Source: Jannaschia donghaensis (lineage in GTDB: Bacteria > Pseudomonadota > Alphaproteobacteria > Rhodobacterales > Rhodobacteraceae). From it: a stretch of 54,016 nucleotides of DNA. The DNA is taken from NCBI RefSeq assembly GCF_001403795.1, contig NZ_CXSU01000011.1, positions 818,409-872,424 of the forward strand, written 5' to 3'. Below the pieces are notes generated by a model. The model ran no database searches. It was not told the origin of the DNA and worked only from the letters and a program-made list of their open reading frames with translations. Positions 1 to 8,408 of the stretch are shown here, piece by piece; positions within the stretch are counted from its first letter, which is position 1, and each line of letters begins with the position of its first letter. The position numbers and the translations under genes are program-made.

Positions 1-2048
1 CCACGCCCGACCTGAGCCCCGAAAACGACCTGACTGGGTTTCTGACCGGGGCATTCGTGTTTGCCGCGACGGATACCGACTTGCCGGACGGTCTGCCCGA
101 CGTGCGTGTCGCCCCCGATCTGGCCCCCGGCCTTCTGCTGGCCGATATCGCCGCGGCGCAGGATATTCTTGGCACGCAGCGGATCAGTCGTTTGCTGATC
201 CTTCCGGGGGCGCGCGACGGGCTGACCCCGCTTCCGACGCTGATCCCCGGGTCCCGCATCGTGGAGCCGCAGGGCGGTGCCGACGTTGCCCGCCTGACGG
301 ATAGTTTTCACCTGAACCTGACGGCTTTCGGCCTTCTGGCTTTTGCAGTCGGGCTGTTCATCGTCCACGCCGCCATCGGTCTGGCGTTCGAGCAGCGTCG
401 CCCGCTGTTCCGCACGTTGCGCGCGCTGGGCCTTCCGGCGTCGCGGTTGACGATGTTGCTGGCGGTGGAGCTTGTGGCCTTTACCTTGGTCGCCGGAACG
501 CTGGGCATCCTGCTCGGCTATCTCGTCGCGGCGCTTCTGCTGCCGGGCGTGGCGGCAACGCTGTCCGGTCTGTATGGGGCAGGCGTCGCGGGGCAGCTTT
601 CGCTGTCCCCGGTCTGGTGGCTGTCGGGCTTTGCCATGGCGGGCATCGGGCTTGCCGTCGCCGGCGGCCAGAGCCTGTGGCAACTCGCCCGCCTTCCCGT
701 GCTTGCCCCGGCAATGCCGCGCGCCTGGGCGCGGGCGCGGGCCGCCACGCTGCGCCGGCAAGCCTTTGGCGGTGCGGGCCTTTTGGGTCTTTCCGCACTG
801 CTTGCCCTGTTCGGCACGGGCCTGGTCGTGGGCTTTCTGTGTCTGGGCGCACTTCTTCTGGGCGTGGCGCTTGTTCTGCCGCCGCTTCTGTCGCTGGTCC
901 TTGATTTTGGCAGCAGGGCGGCGAAGGGCGCGGTTGCGCAGTGGCTTTGGGCCGACGCGCGTCAACAGGTCCCGGCGCTCAGCCTCGCGCTCATGGCATT
1001 GCTTCTGGCGCTGGCCGCGAACATCGGCGTGGGCACGATGGTCGGCAGTTTCCGCGCGACCTTCACCGGATGGCTGGATCAGCGACTTGCAGCGGAAGTC
1101 TATCTTTATGCCTCCGATGAGGCGCAGGCGGCTGAGATGCGTGCGTTTCTCGACGGCCGCGTCGATGCGGTCCTGCCGGTCACGCTGGCCCCCGCCACGC
1201 TGGAAGGAGCCCCCGGCGAAATCTTTTCGCAGACCGATCACGCGACATTCCGCGATAACTGGCCAATGCTGGACGCGGTGCCGGACGCCTGGGACCGGCT
1301 TGCCGCAGGAAAGGGCGCGCTGGTCAACGAACAATTGGCCCGGCGGGAAGGGCTTTGGGCCGGCGATACCGTCGATCTAAGTCAGGGCGGAACGCGCACG
1401 ATCCTGGGCGTGTATTCCGACTACGGCAATCCGAAGGGGCAGGCGATCCTCAACGAAGACACCTTCGTCGAGGTCTTTCCCGAGGCGCAGTTCCTGACAT
1501 TTGGGCTAAGGCTCGACCCCGCTCTTGCCGGACCCTTGGTGGCGGATTTGTCCGATCGTTTTGACCTGCCCCCCGACCGGATCGAGGAACAGGGTGCCGT
1601 CAAAGCTGCCGCCCTCGGCATCTTCGAGCAGACATTTGCGGTGACCGCCGCACTCAACGTCCTGACGCTTGGCGTGGCGGCCTTCGCGCTCTGGGCGTCG
1701 CTGACGACGTTGGGCACGATGCGCGTGCCACAGGTCGCGCCGGTCTGGGCCCTGGGCCTGACACGCGCGCGATTGGCGCAGGCAGACATCGTCCGTGCGC
1801 TTCTGCTCGCGGCGTTCACCGCCATCCTGGCGGTTCCGACCGGTGTCGCGCTCGCCTGGGTCCTGCTGGCAGTTGTCAACGTGCAGGCGTTTGGCTGGCG
1901 ACTGCCCCTGCTGCCCGATCCGCAAAGCTGGGTCGTGTTGGCCTTGGCCGCGATGGTGGCCGCGGGGCTGGCGGCCCTGCTGCCGGCATGGCGTCTGTGG
2001 CGGATGGCCCCCGCCGATCTCGTGAAGGTCTTCGCGCATGAACGTTAG
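1..2048 (+). CDS. FtsX-like ABC transporter permease, 5'-truncated by window edge
   Basis: The reading frame is open from the first bases of the window (about position 3) to a TAG at 2046-2048, so this is the C-terminal two thirds or more of a larger inner-membrane permease. The visible part alternates hydrophobic blocks (for example near 330-400, 470-560, 590-660, 770-900 and 1620-2030) with a large extracytoplasmic domain around 1080-1600, the usual FtsX/MacB plan with two four-helix-like halves. The AttH-like gene starts inside its last codons (11-base overlap). In AttEFG-H type loci the permease pairs with an ATPase and the secreted AttH protein, so the partner ATPase probably lies just upstream of the window. 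The substrate is unknown; lipoprotein or other envelope export is inferred from the family. Confidence 0.85.
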   Translation, partial: TPDLSPENDLTGFLTGAFVFAATDTDLPDGLPDVRVAPDLAPGLLLADIAAAQDILGTQRISRLLILPGARDGLTPLPTLIPGSRIVEPQGGADVARLTDSFHLNLTAFGLLAFAVGLFIVHAAIGLAFEQRRPLFRTLRALGLPASRLTMLLAVELVAFTLVAGTLGILLGYLVAALLLPGVAATLSGLYGAGVAGQLSLSPVWWLSGFAMAGIGLAVAGGQSLWQLARLPVLAPAMPRAWARARAATLRRQAFGGAGLLGLSALLALFGTGLVVGFLCLGALLLGVALVLPPLLSLVLDFGSRAAKGAVAQWLWADARQQVPALSLALMALLLALAANIGVGTMVGSFRATFTGWLDQRLAAEVYLYASDEAQAAEMRAFLDGRVDAVLPVTLAPATLEGAPGEIFSQTDHATFRDNWPMLDAVPDAWDRLAAGKGALVNEQLARREGLWAGDTVDLSQGGTRTILGVYSDYGNPKGQAILNEDTFVEVFPEAQFLTFGLRLDPALAGPLVADLSDRFDLPPDRIEEQGAVKAAALGIFEQTFAVTAALNVLTLGVAAFALWASLTTLGTMRVPQVAPVWALGLTRARLAQADIVRALLLAAFTAILAVPTGVALAWVLLAVVNVQAFGWRLPLLPDPQSWVVLALAAMVAAGLAALLPAWRLWRMAPADLVKVFAHER

Positions 2049-3054
2049 AATTATCTTGTTCGGCCTGTTGATTGCCATGCCGGTCCACGCGCAGGGATTT
2101 GCCGGTCTGGGACAGGGCGGTGACGGTTTCGCCCTGCCCACGCCCGATCCGTCGTTCGACTTTCCCGCCGATCACGGACCGCATCCCGACTATCGCATCG
2201 AATGGTGGTATCTGACGGCAGCCTTGCAGGACGAAGCGGGCACCTCTTACGGTGTGCAATACACCTTGTTCCGGTCGGCGCTGACGCCCGAGGGGCCGCA
2301 GGTCTGGATGGGTCATTTCGGGCTGACAACCCCGGAAGAGCATTACAGTGGGGAGCGGTTCGCCCGTGGCGGCGTCGGTCAGGCCGGGGTCACGCCGGAC
2401 CCGTTTGCCGCCTGGATCGACGACTGGCGTCTGGCGGGGCCGACCTTCGACGACCTGACGCTGCGGGCCGCGACGTCGGAGGCGGCGTACGATCTGACGC
2501 TGACCGCCGAAGGCCCGTTGGTGTTTCACGGTGATGGCGGGTTTTCGATAAAGTCATCGGCGGGGCAGGCCAGTTACTATTATTCGCAGCCTTTCTACAC
2601 CGTGACGGGTACGCTGGATCTGCCCGACGGTCCCGTCCAGGTGTCGGGCAAGGGATGGCTCGACCGCGAATGGTCCTCGCAACCGCTGGAAGGCGATCAG
2701 GAGGGGTGGGACTGGTTTTCGCTGCATCTGGACGATGGGACGCGCTTGATGGCGTTCGCCCTGCGCGGCGGGGAGGGGTTTCACTATGCGTCGCATATCG
2801 CACCGGACGGCACGCTGACGCCCTACTACGGCGACGCGCTGGATCTGGCACCGCTTCGCACGGCATCCGTCGAAGGCCGCGACGTTCCGGTGGACTGGCG
2901 TCTGGCGCTGCCGGCACAGGACATCGACCTGACCGTCCGCGCGGTGAACGACGACAGTTGGCAGGGGACGCTTTTCCCTTATTGGGAAGGACCGGTGACG
3001 GCGACGGGAACTCACGCGGCCACGGGATTCCTCGAAATGACCGGCTATGAGTGA
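2038..3054 (+). CDS. AttH/CrtC-like lipocalin-domain secreted protein
   Basis: 338 residues. The first 19 form a clear Sec signal peptide ending in VHAQG, so the protein is periplasmic or exported. Just inside the mature part is the family hallmark PDYRIEWWYLTAAL, followed by beta-rich sequence with WLDREWSSQPL and a C-terminal FLEMTGYE tail. This is typical of the AttH / carotenoid-hydratase-like (CrtC N-terminal plus lipocalin-9) superfamily. It is translationally coupled to the upstream FtsX-type permease (overlap of 11 bases), matching AttEFGH-type loci. The name 'carotenoid 1,2-hydratase' often attached to this fold would be misleading here, because no carotenoid genes are nearby. The ligand or enzymatic activity is not evident from sequence. 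Confidence 0.85.
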   Translation: MNVRIILFGLLIAMPVHAQGFAGLGQGGDGFALPTPDPSFDFPADHGPHPDYRIEWWYLTAALQDEAGTSYGVQYTLFRSALTPEGPQVWMGHFGLTTPEEHYSGERFARGGVGQAGVTPDPFAAWIDDWRLAGPTFDDLTLRAATSEAAYDLTLTAEGPLVFHGDGGFSIKSSAGQASYYYSQPFYTVTGTLDLPDGPVQVSGKGWLDREWSSQPLEGDQEGWDWFSLHLDDGTRLMAFALRGGEGFHYASHIAPDGTLTPYYGDALDLAPLRTASVEGRDVPVDWRLALPAQDIDLTVRAVNDDSWQGTLFPYWEGPVTATGTHAATGFLEMTGYE

Positions 3055-3589
3055 CCCGTTTCTGAACCTTGCGACCCTCTGGTCCCACGTCTGGGACAGG
3101 CTGGATCGCGGTGTCGCGCAATCGGATGACCCCTTCCGCTTCGTGACGCTGGCCACCGTCGGGCCATTGGGGGCACAGGCCCGGACCGTTGGCCTGCGCG
3201 CCGCCGATCGCGACGCGATGACAGTCGAGGTTCATTCGGATCTGCGCACGGCGAAGGTGCGCGCGGTGGAACATGACCCGCGCGGCGAAATCCTGCTGTG
3301 GGATCAGGCGACCCAGTTGCAGGTCAGGCTTGCGGTTCATCTGACGCTCATCCCCGCGGATCAGGCGCGGTGGGCGCGAATCCCGCCAGAGGCGCGTTTG
3401 AACTACGGGACCGACCCTGCACCCGGCACGCCGGTGGACCGCCCGGAGGTCGTGACGCGCACGCCGCAACGTGATCGATTTGTGGCCCTGTCCGGTCAGG
3501 TCGAGCGGATGGACGTCGTCTCCCTCGCTCACGATCCCCATCGCCGTGCGAAATTCGACGGACCGTCGGGGCGGTGGGTCGCCCCCTGA
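3047..3589 (+). CDS. Pyridoxamine 5'-phosphate oxidase-like FMN-binding protein
   Basis: 180 residues, overlapping the end of the AttH-like gene by 8 bases and so probably the third gene of that operon. The order FRFVTLATVG, RTVGLRAADRDAMTVEVHSDLRT, KVRAVEHDPRGEILLWD, then a C-terminal arginine-rich SGQVERMDVVSL is the split-barrel FMN-binding plan of the Alr4036-type pyridoxamine-phosphate-oxidase-like group. It is shorter than true PdxH and lacks an obvious PLP-site signature, so a generic flavin- or heme-linked oxidoreductase role is more likely than vitamin B6 synthesis. Physiological substrate unknown. Confidence 0.75.
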   Translation: MSDPFLNLATLWSHVWDRLDRGVAQSDDPFRFVTLATVGPLGAQARTVGLRAADRDAMTVEVHSDLRTAKVRAVEHDPRGEILLWDQATQLQVRLAVHLTLIPADQARWARIPPEARLNYGTDPAPGTPVDRPEVVTRTPQRDRFVALSGQVERMDVVSLAHDPHRRAKFDGPSGRWVAP

Positions 3590-3591
3590 CG

Positions 3592-3620
3592 CTAACCGCT
3601 TTTTCACGTTTGGGGCCTAG
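3592..3620 (+). promoter_or_regulatory. Probable motB promoter, CtrA-like box plus GGCCTAG element
   Basis: CTAA-N7-TTCA at 3592-3606 is a two-mismatch version of the CtrA consensus TTAA-N7-TTAA. It is followed by TTT and GGCCTAG at 3614-3620, then a GGAGGG Shine-Dalgarno sequence before the motB ATG. The same arrangement, TAACCG then 15-16 bases later GGCCTAG, occurs upstream of radC (43941-43970). That repetition is the main reason to take this weak box seriously. Confidence 0.4.
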
Positions 3621-3643
3621 ACCCCTGCGTCGGAGGGCTGCGC

Positions 3644-4459
3644 ATGGCTGGCAAGGACGACAACACACGACCGATCATCATCAAGCGGAAGAAGATCATC
3701 GCCGGGGGACACCACGGTGGCGCGTGGAAGGTCGCCTACGCCGACTTCGTGACCGCGATGATGGCGTTCTTCATGCTCATGTGGCTGCTCAACGCGACCA
3801 CCGACAAGCAGCGCAAGGGGCTGGCCGACTACTTCAGCCCGACCATCGCGTTCAGCCCGACTTCGGGCGGTGGGGACGGGGCCCTCGGCGGTCGGTCGAT
3901 GTCCGCCGACGCCAGTCGGATCCAGATGGGGCGTGGTGGCATCGCGCCCACCAACGCCAACGGAACCACCGAAGAGGACGCGACGCTCGCCGCATTGGAA
4001 GCGGCGATTATGGGCAAGGGCGGTGACAGCCTTATCGACAAGGATATCCTGAGACATGTGACGGTCCGGCTGACGGATCAGGGTCTGGTGCTCGAATTCT
4101 TTGCATTGCCCGGATCGCCGTTGTTCACAAACGATGCGCCGACGCCGCTCATGCGGGATTTGCTCGCATCCGTGGTGCCCGAACTTTCCGATCTGCCCAA
4201 CGCTCTCGCCATCGAGGCGTTCGCCGCGTCGGAGCCGCTTGTCACGCGGGACCCGCAGGTCTGGCCGGTCACGCAACAGCGCGCCGATATCATCCGTCGA
4301 ACCCTGCCCGAATTGGGGCTGTCGTCACGTCGCATCGTCCGGGTCACCGGTCATGCGGATCATCGACCCGTCGCGGCGAACCCGCTGTCCGCGCGCAACG
4401 ACCGGATCGAACTGGTGGTTCTGCGGACCACCGTCCCCCCGCGGGAGGCGTGGCGATGA
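3644..4459 (+). CDS. motB: Flagellar motor stator protein MotB
   Basis: 271 residues. A basic N-terminus (residues 10-20) precedes the single membrane helix YADFVTAMMAFFMLMWLL, in which Asp34 sits at the position of the proton-carrying aspartate of MotB (Asp32 in E. coli). The C-terminal half is the OmpA-like peptidoglycan-binding domain (LVLEFFALPGSPLF, then RADIIRRTLPELGL and VTGHADHRPV with NDRIELVV). It anchors the stator to the cell wall and, with MotA, couples ion flow to rotation; MotA is not in the window. Start chosen at the ATG with GGAGGG eight bases upstream. It heads the flagellar block motB-flgE-flgK-flgL-flgI, with flgE after a 162-base spacer. Confidence 0.93.
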   Translation: MAGKDDNTRPIIIKRKKIIAGGHHGGAWKVAYADFVTAMMAFFMLMWLLNATTDKQRKGLADYFSPTIAFSPTSGGGDGALGGRSMSADASRIQMGRGGIAPTNANGTTEEDATLAALEAAIMGKGGDSLIDKDILRHVTVRLTDQGLVLEFFALPGSPLFTNDAPTPLMRDLLASVVPELSDLPNALAIEAFAASEPLVTRDPQVWPVTQQRADIIRRTLPELGLSSRRIVRVTGHADHRPVAANPLSARNDRIELVVLRTTVPPREAWR

Positions 4460-4512
4460 TCGAAACCACGAAGAATTTGACTCTTCATCGGCCGAAGTCG
4501 CCCTGGAAAATA

Positions 4513-4537
4513 ACCCGGACGTTAGCCGGGTCTTAAC
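4513..4537 (+). promoter_or_regulatory. CtrA-like box overlapping a short hairpin, upstream of flgE
   Basis: TTAG at 4522-4525, seven bases, then TTAAC at 4533-4537 is a one-mismatch match to the CtrA site TTAA-N7-TTAAC. It lies about 85 bases before the flgE ATG. The same stretch can form a hairpin, ACCCGG (4513-4518) with CCGGGT (4526-4531) around a 7-base loop, which could end motB transcription. There is no T-tract, so I favour the CtrA reading. Confidence 0.5.
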
Positions 4538-4621
4538 CTTGCGGTGGGAAGGATGCCGTGACGCGGCGTGGACGCCCAGACAATTGCCCGCACCCCGAGA
4601 TGTTTTCCAGAAAGGATCGCA

Positions 4622-5932
4622 ATGACGATTTCCTCCTCCCTGAATGCCGGTGTCACCGGCCTGAACGTCAATGCCAGTCGGCTTGCCACGATATCGGACA
4701 ACATCGCGAATTCGGCGACCTTCGGGTACAAGCGATCGGTCGCGGACTTTCACTCCCTCGTTCTTGACCAAAGCCGGGGGGCCTATTCCGCCGGGGGCGT
4801 CCGGGTCACGACCAGCCGGGCGGTCGAGCAGCGCGGCACGCTCATCACAACGAACAACCCCACCGACCTGTCGGTCACCGGGCGCGGCATGTTGCCGGTG
4901 ACACCGATCACGTCGGCGATTGCGGGAAATGGTGACTATCCCCTTCGCATGACGTCGACCGGATCGTTCAGGGCCGATGCGAACGGCATCCTGCGGAGCG
5001 CAAGTGGCCAGGCCCTTCTGGGATGGCCCGCCAATCAGGACGGAAACATTCCGGGCTTTCCGCGCGACACCGTCGGGGGGCTGCAGCCGGTGCGCGTCGA
5101 CGCCAATCAATTCGAAGGTGACGCGACCACCCGCATCTCACTTGGCGTGAACCTGCCCGCGACCGATACGGCGGCCGATGCATCGGGCGACCCACGTGTC
5201 ATGGCGCTGGAGTACTTCGGCAACATGGGGCAGGCGCAGAACCTCGACATCAATTTCACCCCGACCCTTCCCGTGGCCCCTGACACCGCCGCGACGAACG
5301 AATGGACGGTCACGATCAACGACGAGGCGCAGGCCGGGGCATTGGTTGGGGAATTCACGATCACCTTCGATGATACACGCGACTTCGGCGGCACCATCGC
5401 ATCGGTCGTGCCCGGCTCGATCGGTAGCTATGACCCGGCAACCGGTCTGATCGACGTGACCGTTCAAAGCGGCCCGCTGGAGGTCGACATCGGTCGCCCC
5501 TTCGAGGCGCGCGGCCTTTCGCAGTTGTCTGACACGTTCGCGCCGCTTTCGGTGACGAAGAACGGCTCCCCTGTCGGTAATCTCGCGTCGATCGAGGTCG
5601 ATGCCCTGGGAATGCTGACGGCGATCTACGACAGTGGGTTCACCAAGACACTCTATCAGATCCCGATCGTCGACGTGCCGAATGCTAACGGCCTCAAGCC
5701 CCTCGCCAATCAGACCTACCAAGTCTCCTCCGACAGCGGCGCGTTCTATCTTTGGAACGCAGGCGACGGGCCGGTTGGCGATGTAATCGGTTTCTCGCGC
5801 GAGGAAAGCGCGACCGATGTCGCCTCCGAGCTTACGCAGCTGATCCAGACGCAACGGGCCTACAACTCGAATGCCAAGGTCATCCAGACCGTGGACGAGA
5901 TGTTGCAGGAAACCACCAACATCAAACGCTGA
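4622..5932 (+). CDS. flgE: Flagellar hook protein FlgE
   Basis: 436 residues from the ATG at 4622, which has AGAAAGGA just upstream; an in-frame earlier start (4568) would add 18 residues that do not fit the family. The N-terminus MTISSSLNAGVTGLNVNASR followed by LATISDNIANSATFGYKRS is the conserved rod/hook D0 helix (ANxxTxGYKR-type motif). The C-terminus LTQLIQTQRAYNSNAKVIQT with DEMLQETTNIKR is the matching C-terminal helix shared by rod, hook and hook-associated proteins. The middle is the variable hook domain. FlgE polymerises into the hook outside the cell. flgK follows after 27 bases. Confidence 0.93.
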   Translation: MTISSSLNAGVTGLNVNASRLATISDNIANSATFGYKRSVADFHSLVLDQSRGAYSAGGVRVTTSRAVEQRGTLITTNNPTDLSVTGRGMLPVTPITSAIAGNGDYPLRMTSTGSFRADANGILRSASGQALLGWPANQDGNIPGFPRDTVGGLQPVRVDANQFEGDATTRISLGVNLPATDTAADASGDPRVMALEYFGNMGQAQNLDINFTPTLPVAPDTAATNEWTVTINDEAQAGALVGEFTITFDDTRDFGGTIASVVPGSIGSYDPATGLIDVTVQSGPLEVDIGRPFEARGLSQLSDTFAPLSVTKNGSPVGNLASIEVDALGMLTAIYDSGFTKTLYQIPIVDVPNANGLKPLANQTYQVSSDSGAFYLWNAGDGPVGDVIGFSREESATDVASELTQLIQTQRAYNSNAKVIQTVDEMLQETTNIKR

Positions 5933-5959
5933 TCGCCAGCCTAACCCCGGAGAATTCGC

Positions 5960-7405
5960 ATGAGCCTTTCGTCGTCCCTGAACGTCGCCGTCGCGGGCCT
6001 CGACCTGAGCGCCCGCCGCGCGGAAACGGTCGCACAGAACGTGGCGAATTCCGATCGCGCTGGGTATGCGCGCCGGGAACTGGAGGTCGGCGGCCCCAGC
6101 GTCGGAAGCCCCGGTTCGACGTCTTCAGTGTCCCGCGATGTCGATCCACGTCTGACGGCCTTTCGACGGGAGTCCCAATCCCGTCAGGCGGGAGACGAGG
6201 TGACCTCGTCCTTCTTCGGGCGGATCGACGCTGCGATTGGGGATCCGGACAAGACCGGAAGCCTCCAGGACCGTCTCGCCCGCCTCGACGCCGCGTTTGT
6301 CGCAGGGGCCGCCGAGCCGCAATCCCAGGTCAGATTGCAGGAGATCGCCGAAGCCGCAGTCGACCTGTCGACGCTTCTGAACGATCTGGACGACGGGGTA
6401 ACCGAAGCGCGTCAAAACGCGGATCAGGACATCGGCAAGGCGGTGACGCAGCTGAATTCCGATCTGGCCGACGTCGCTCGGTTAAACACGGATATCAGAC
6501 GTCAGAGCCTGGGGGGTCATAATACCGCCGATCTGATGGATCAGAGGACCGTTCTGATCGACCGTGTATCGCTCCAAATTCCGCTTCGCGAATTGCCACG
6601 TGACGACGGGAGCATTGCGCTCGTGTCATCTGGTGGCGTCATGCTTCTCGACGGGCGTCCTGCCGAACTCGGCTTTTCCTCGCGCGCGCCGCTGACGCCG
6701 GAAATGAGCTTTCCGACGCAACTCTCCGGCTTGACCGTGAATGGCCGCGCCGTCGCGGTGTCCGGAGGATCATCGGGCATTCCCGGCGGCGGCCTCGCCG
6801 CCCTGTTCGATTTGCGCGATATCACCGCGCCCGATGCGACCGCGCGGCTCGACAGCCTTGCAGCCGATCTTATCGACCGGTTCGAGGATCCCGCTGTCGA
6901 TCCGACGCGAGCTGCGGCCGCCCCGGGTCTTTTCACCGAGTCTGGTGGCATTCTCGCCGCCACGCCCGACGCTGGTCTCGCCGGTCGGATTGGCGTGAAC
7001 ACGCTGGTGTTGCCGAGTGCCGGAGGAGACGTCTGGCGGCTTCGCGATGGATTGGGGGCCGCCGTTCTGGGTGCGGGCGGTGAAGCCGGTCTTTTGCTGC
7101 GATATGGTACGGCGATGGCGGATCGCGCGCCGCCCGCACTTGCCGGATTGCCGGATAATTCAACCGATATCGTCGGCCACGCGGCAGCCCTTAAATCCAT
7201 GTTTTCGGCCGACCGCCTGAAAAACGAGGATCGGCTCGCATTCAGCGCGGCCGAAGCCCAAGGGCTTGTCGATCGGCGAGACGGAGGTGCGGTCGACGTG
7301 GACGACGAGATGCGTCGGCTGATCGAGATTGAGCAGGCGTATGCGGCCAATGCTCGGATCATCCAGGCCGTGAGCGACATGATGAACCGATTGACGGAGA
7401 TCTGA
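5960..7405 (+). CDS. flgK: Flagellar hook-associated protein 1 FlgK
   Basis: 481 residues. The N-terminus SSLNVAVAGLDLSARRAETV with AQNVANSDRAGYARR is the hook-filament junction form of the D0 helix, and the C-terminus DDEMRRLIEIEQAYAANARI followed by IQAVSDMMNRLTEI is the FlgK-type end. Length and position between flgE and flgL agree. FlgK forms the first junction ring between hook and filament. It has a good start context (CGGAGAATTCGC before ATG) and its stop is one base before the flgL ATG, so the two are translated together. Confidence 0.92.
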   Translation: MSLSSSLNVAVAGLDLSARRAETVAQNVANSDRAGYARRELEVGGPSVGSPGSTSSVSRDVDPRLTAFRRESQSRQAGDEVTSSFFGRIDAAIGDPDKTGSLQDRLARLDAAFVAGAAEPQSQVRLQEIAEAAVDLSTLLNDLDDGVTEARQNADQDIGKAVTQLNSDLADVARLNTDIRRQSLGGHNTADLMDQRTVLIDRVSLQIPLRELPRDDGSIALVSSGGVMLLDGRPAELGFSSRAPLTPEMSFPTQLSGLTVNGRAVAVSGGSSGIPGGGLAALFDLRDITAPDATARLDSLAADLIDRFEDPAVDPTRAAAAPGLFTESGGILAATPDAGLAGRIGVNTLVLPSAGGDVWRLRDGLGAAVLGAGGEAGLLLRYGTAMADRAPPALAGLPDNSTDIVGHAAALKSMFSADRLKNEDRLAFSAAEAQGLVDRRDGGAVDVDDEMRRLIEIEQAYAANARIIQAVSDMMNRLTEI

Positions 7406-7406
7406 G

Positions 7407-8408
7407 ATGCTGACCGATGGATTCCTTCTTCCCCTCTTCACGCAGCGGGATTTCTCTTCCGACACGCGCGTGAGGATGGATCATCTTACGCAGGAACTGG
7501 CGACGGGACGACAGTTCGATACTGGCAGGGCCCTGAGCAGCGATTTTTCGTCCTATTCGCGTGTCGCCCACGAGTTGCGCACGATCGATGCCCGACAGGA
7601 TGCGCTTTCGCGCGCGTCCATCTGGACGGACATCGCACAAGGCTCCTTGGGTGCGATCGACGCGATCGGCAAGGGCCTAGCAGACGGTTTGACGGTCGCG
7701 CTGTCATCGCCCGATCCACGTGCCATCGCGAACCTCGGCGGCTCGGGCCAGTCTGCTCTCGCCGATATCGCCGCGATCCTAGGCACATCCGATGCCGGAC
7801 GGGCGATCTTTGCCAATGGCGATGCGACGGGGACCCCACCCTACGACATCGCCGTGCTTCGTGCGGAGACGTCGTTGCTGGCGCAAACGGCTCCGGACAT
7901 CGCCACGATGTTGCAGGCATTCGATGACTATTTCGCTCCGGGCGGTGCGATAGAGATTTCGGCCCTTTCGCCTTATCCAGCGCAACCCGTAAAATTTCCC
8001 CTGGGGGAGGGGGCAGCCGTCGATGTTCCGGTCGAGGCGGGGGATCCGGCGATCCGCGACGCTCTGAAACAGGCCGCTCTGATCGCGGCACTGCCGGATG
8101 CTGGTTTCCTTATATCCGCGGATGATCGTCAGGCGCTTGCTTTGGAGTTGCCGCGCCGGTCGGTCGCAGCGGGCTCCGAACTTGCAGCCATGCGCGGTGG
8201 CCTCGGCAGCGTGGAGGCGCGCCTGAACCTTCTGTCGGAGCGTCTCACGGACGACCGGACCCGTCTGGAAGCGCGTCGAACGGACGCCGTTGGAACCGAC
8301 CCCTTCGACGTGGCGAACCGATTGCAGAACGAAATGTCGCGTCTTGAGACCATCTATGCCGTAACCGCAAGACGGTCGCAGCTCAAGCTCACGGACTATC
8401 TGCGATGA
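7407..8408 (+). CDS. flgL: Flagellar hook-associated protein 3 FlgL
   Basis: 333 residues with a flagellin-like N-terminus (TRVRMDHLTQELATGRQFD) and a C-terminal helix (FDVANRLQNEMSRLETIYAV then TARRSQLKLTDYLR). These fit FlgL, the second junction protein onto which the flagellin filament assembles. Identification leans partly on position: it starts one base after flgK and overlaps flgI by four bases. A divergent flagellin is the alternative, but flagellin genes normally stand alone and are more conserved at both ends. Confidence 0.87.
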   Translation: MLTDGFLLPLFTQRDFSSDTRVRMDHLTQELATGRQFDTGRALSSDFSSYSRVAHELRTIDARQDALSRASIWTDIAQGSLGAIDAIGKGLADGLTVALSSPDPRAIANLGGSGQSALADIAAILGTSDAGRAIFANGDATGTPPYDIAVLRAETSLLAQTAPDIATMLQAFDDYFAPGGAIEISALSPYPAQPVKFPLGEGAAVDVPVEAGDPAIRDALKQAALIAALPDAGFLISADDRQALALELPRRSVAAGSELAAMRGGLGSVEARLNLLSERLTDDRTRLEARRTDAVGTDPFDVANRLQNEMSRLETIYAVTARRSQLKLTDYLR

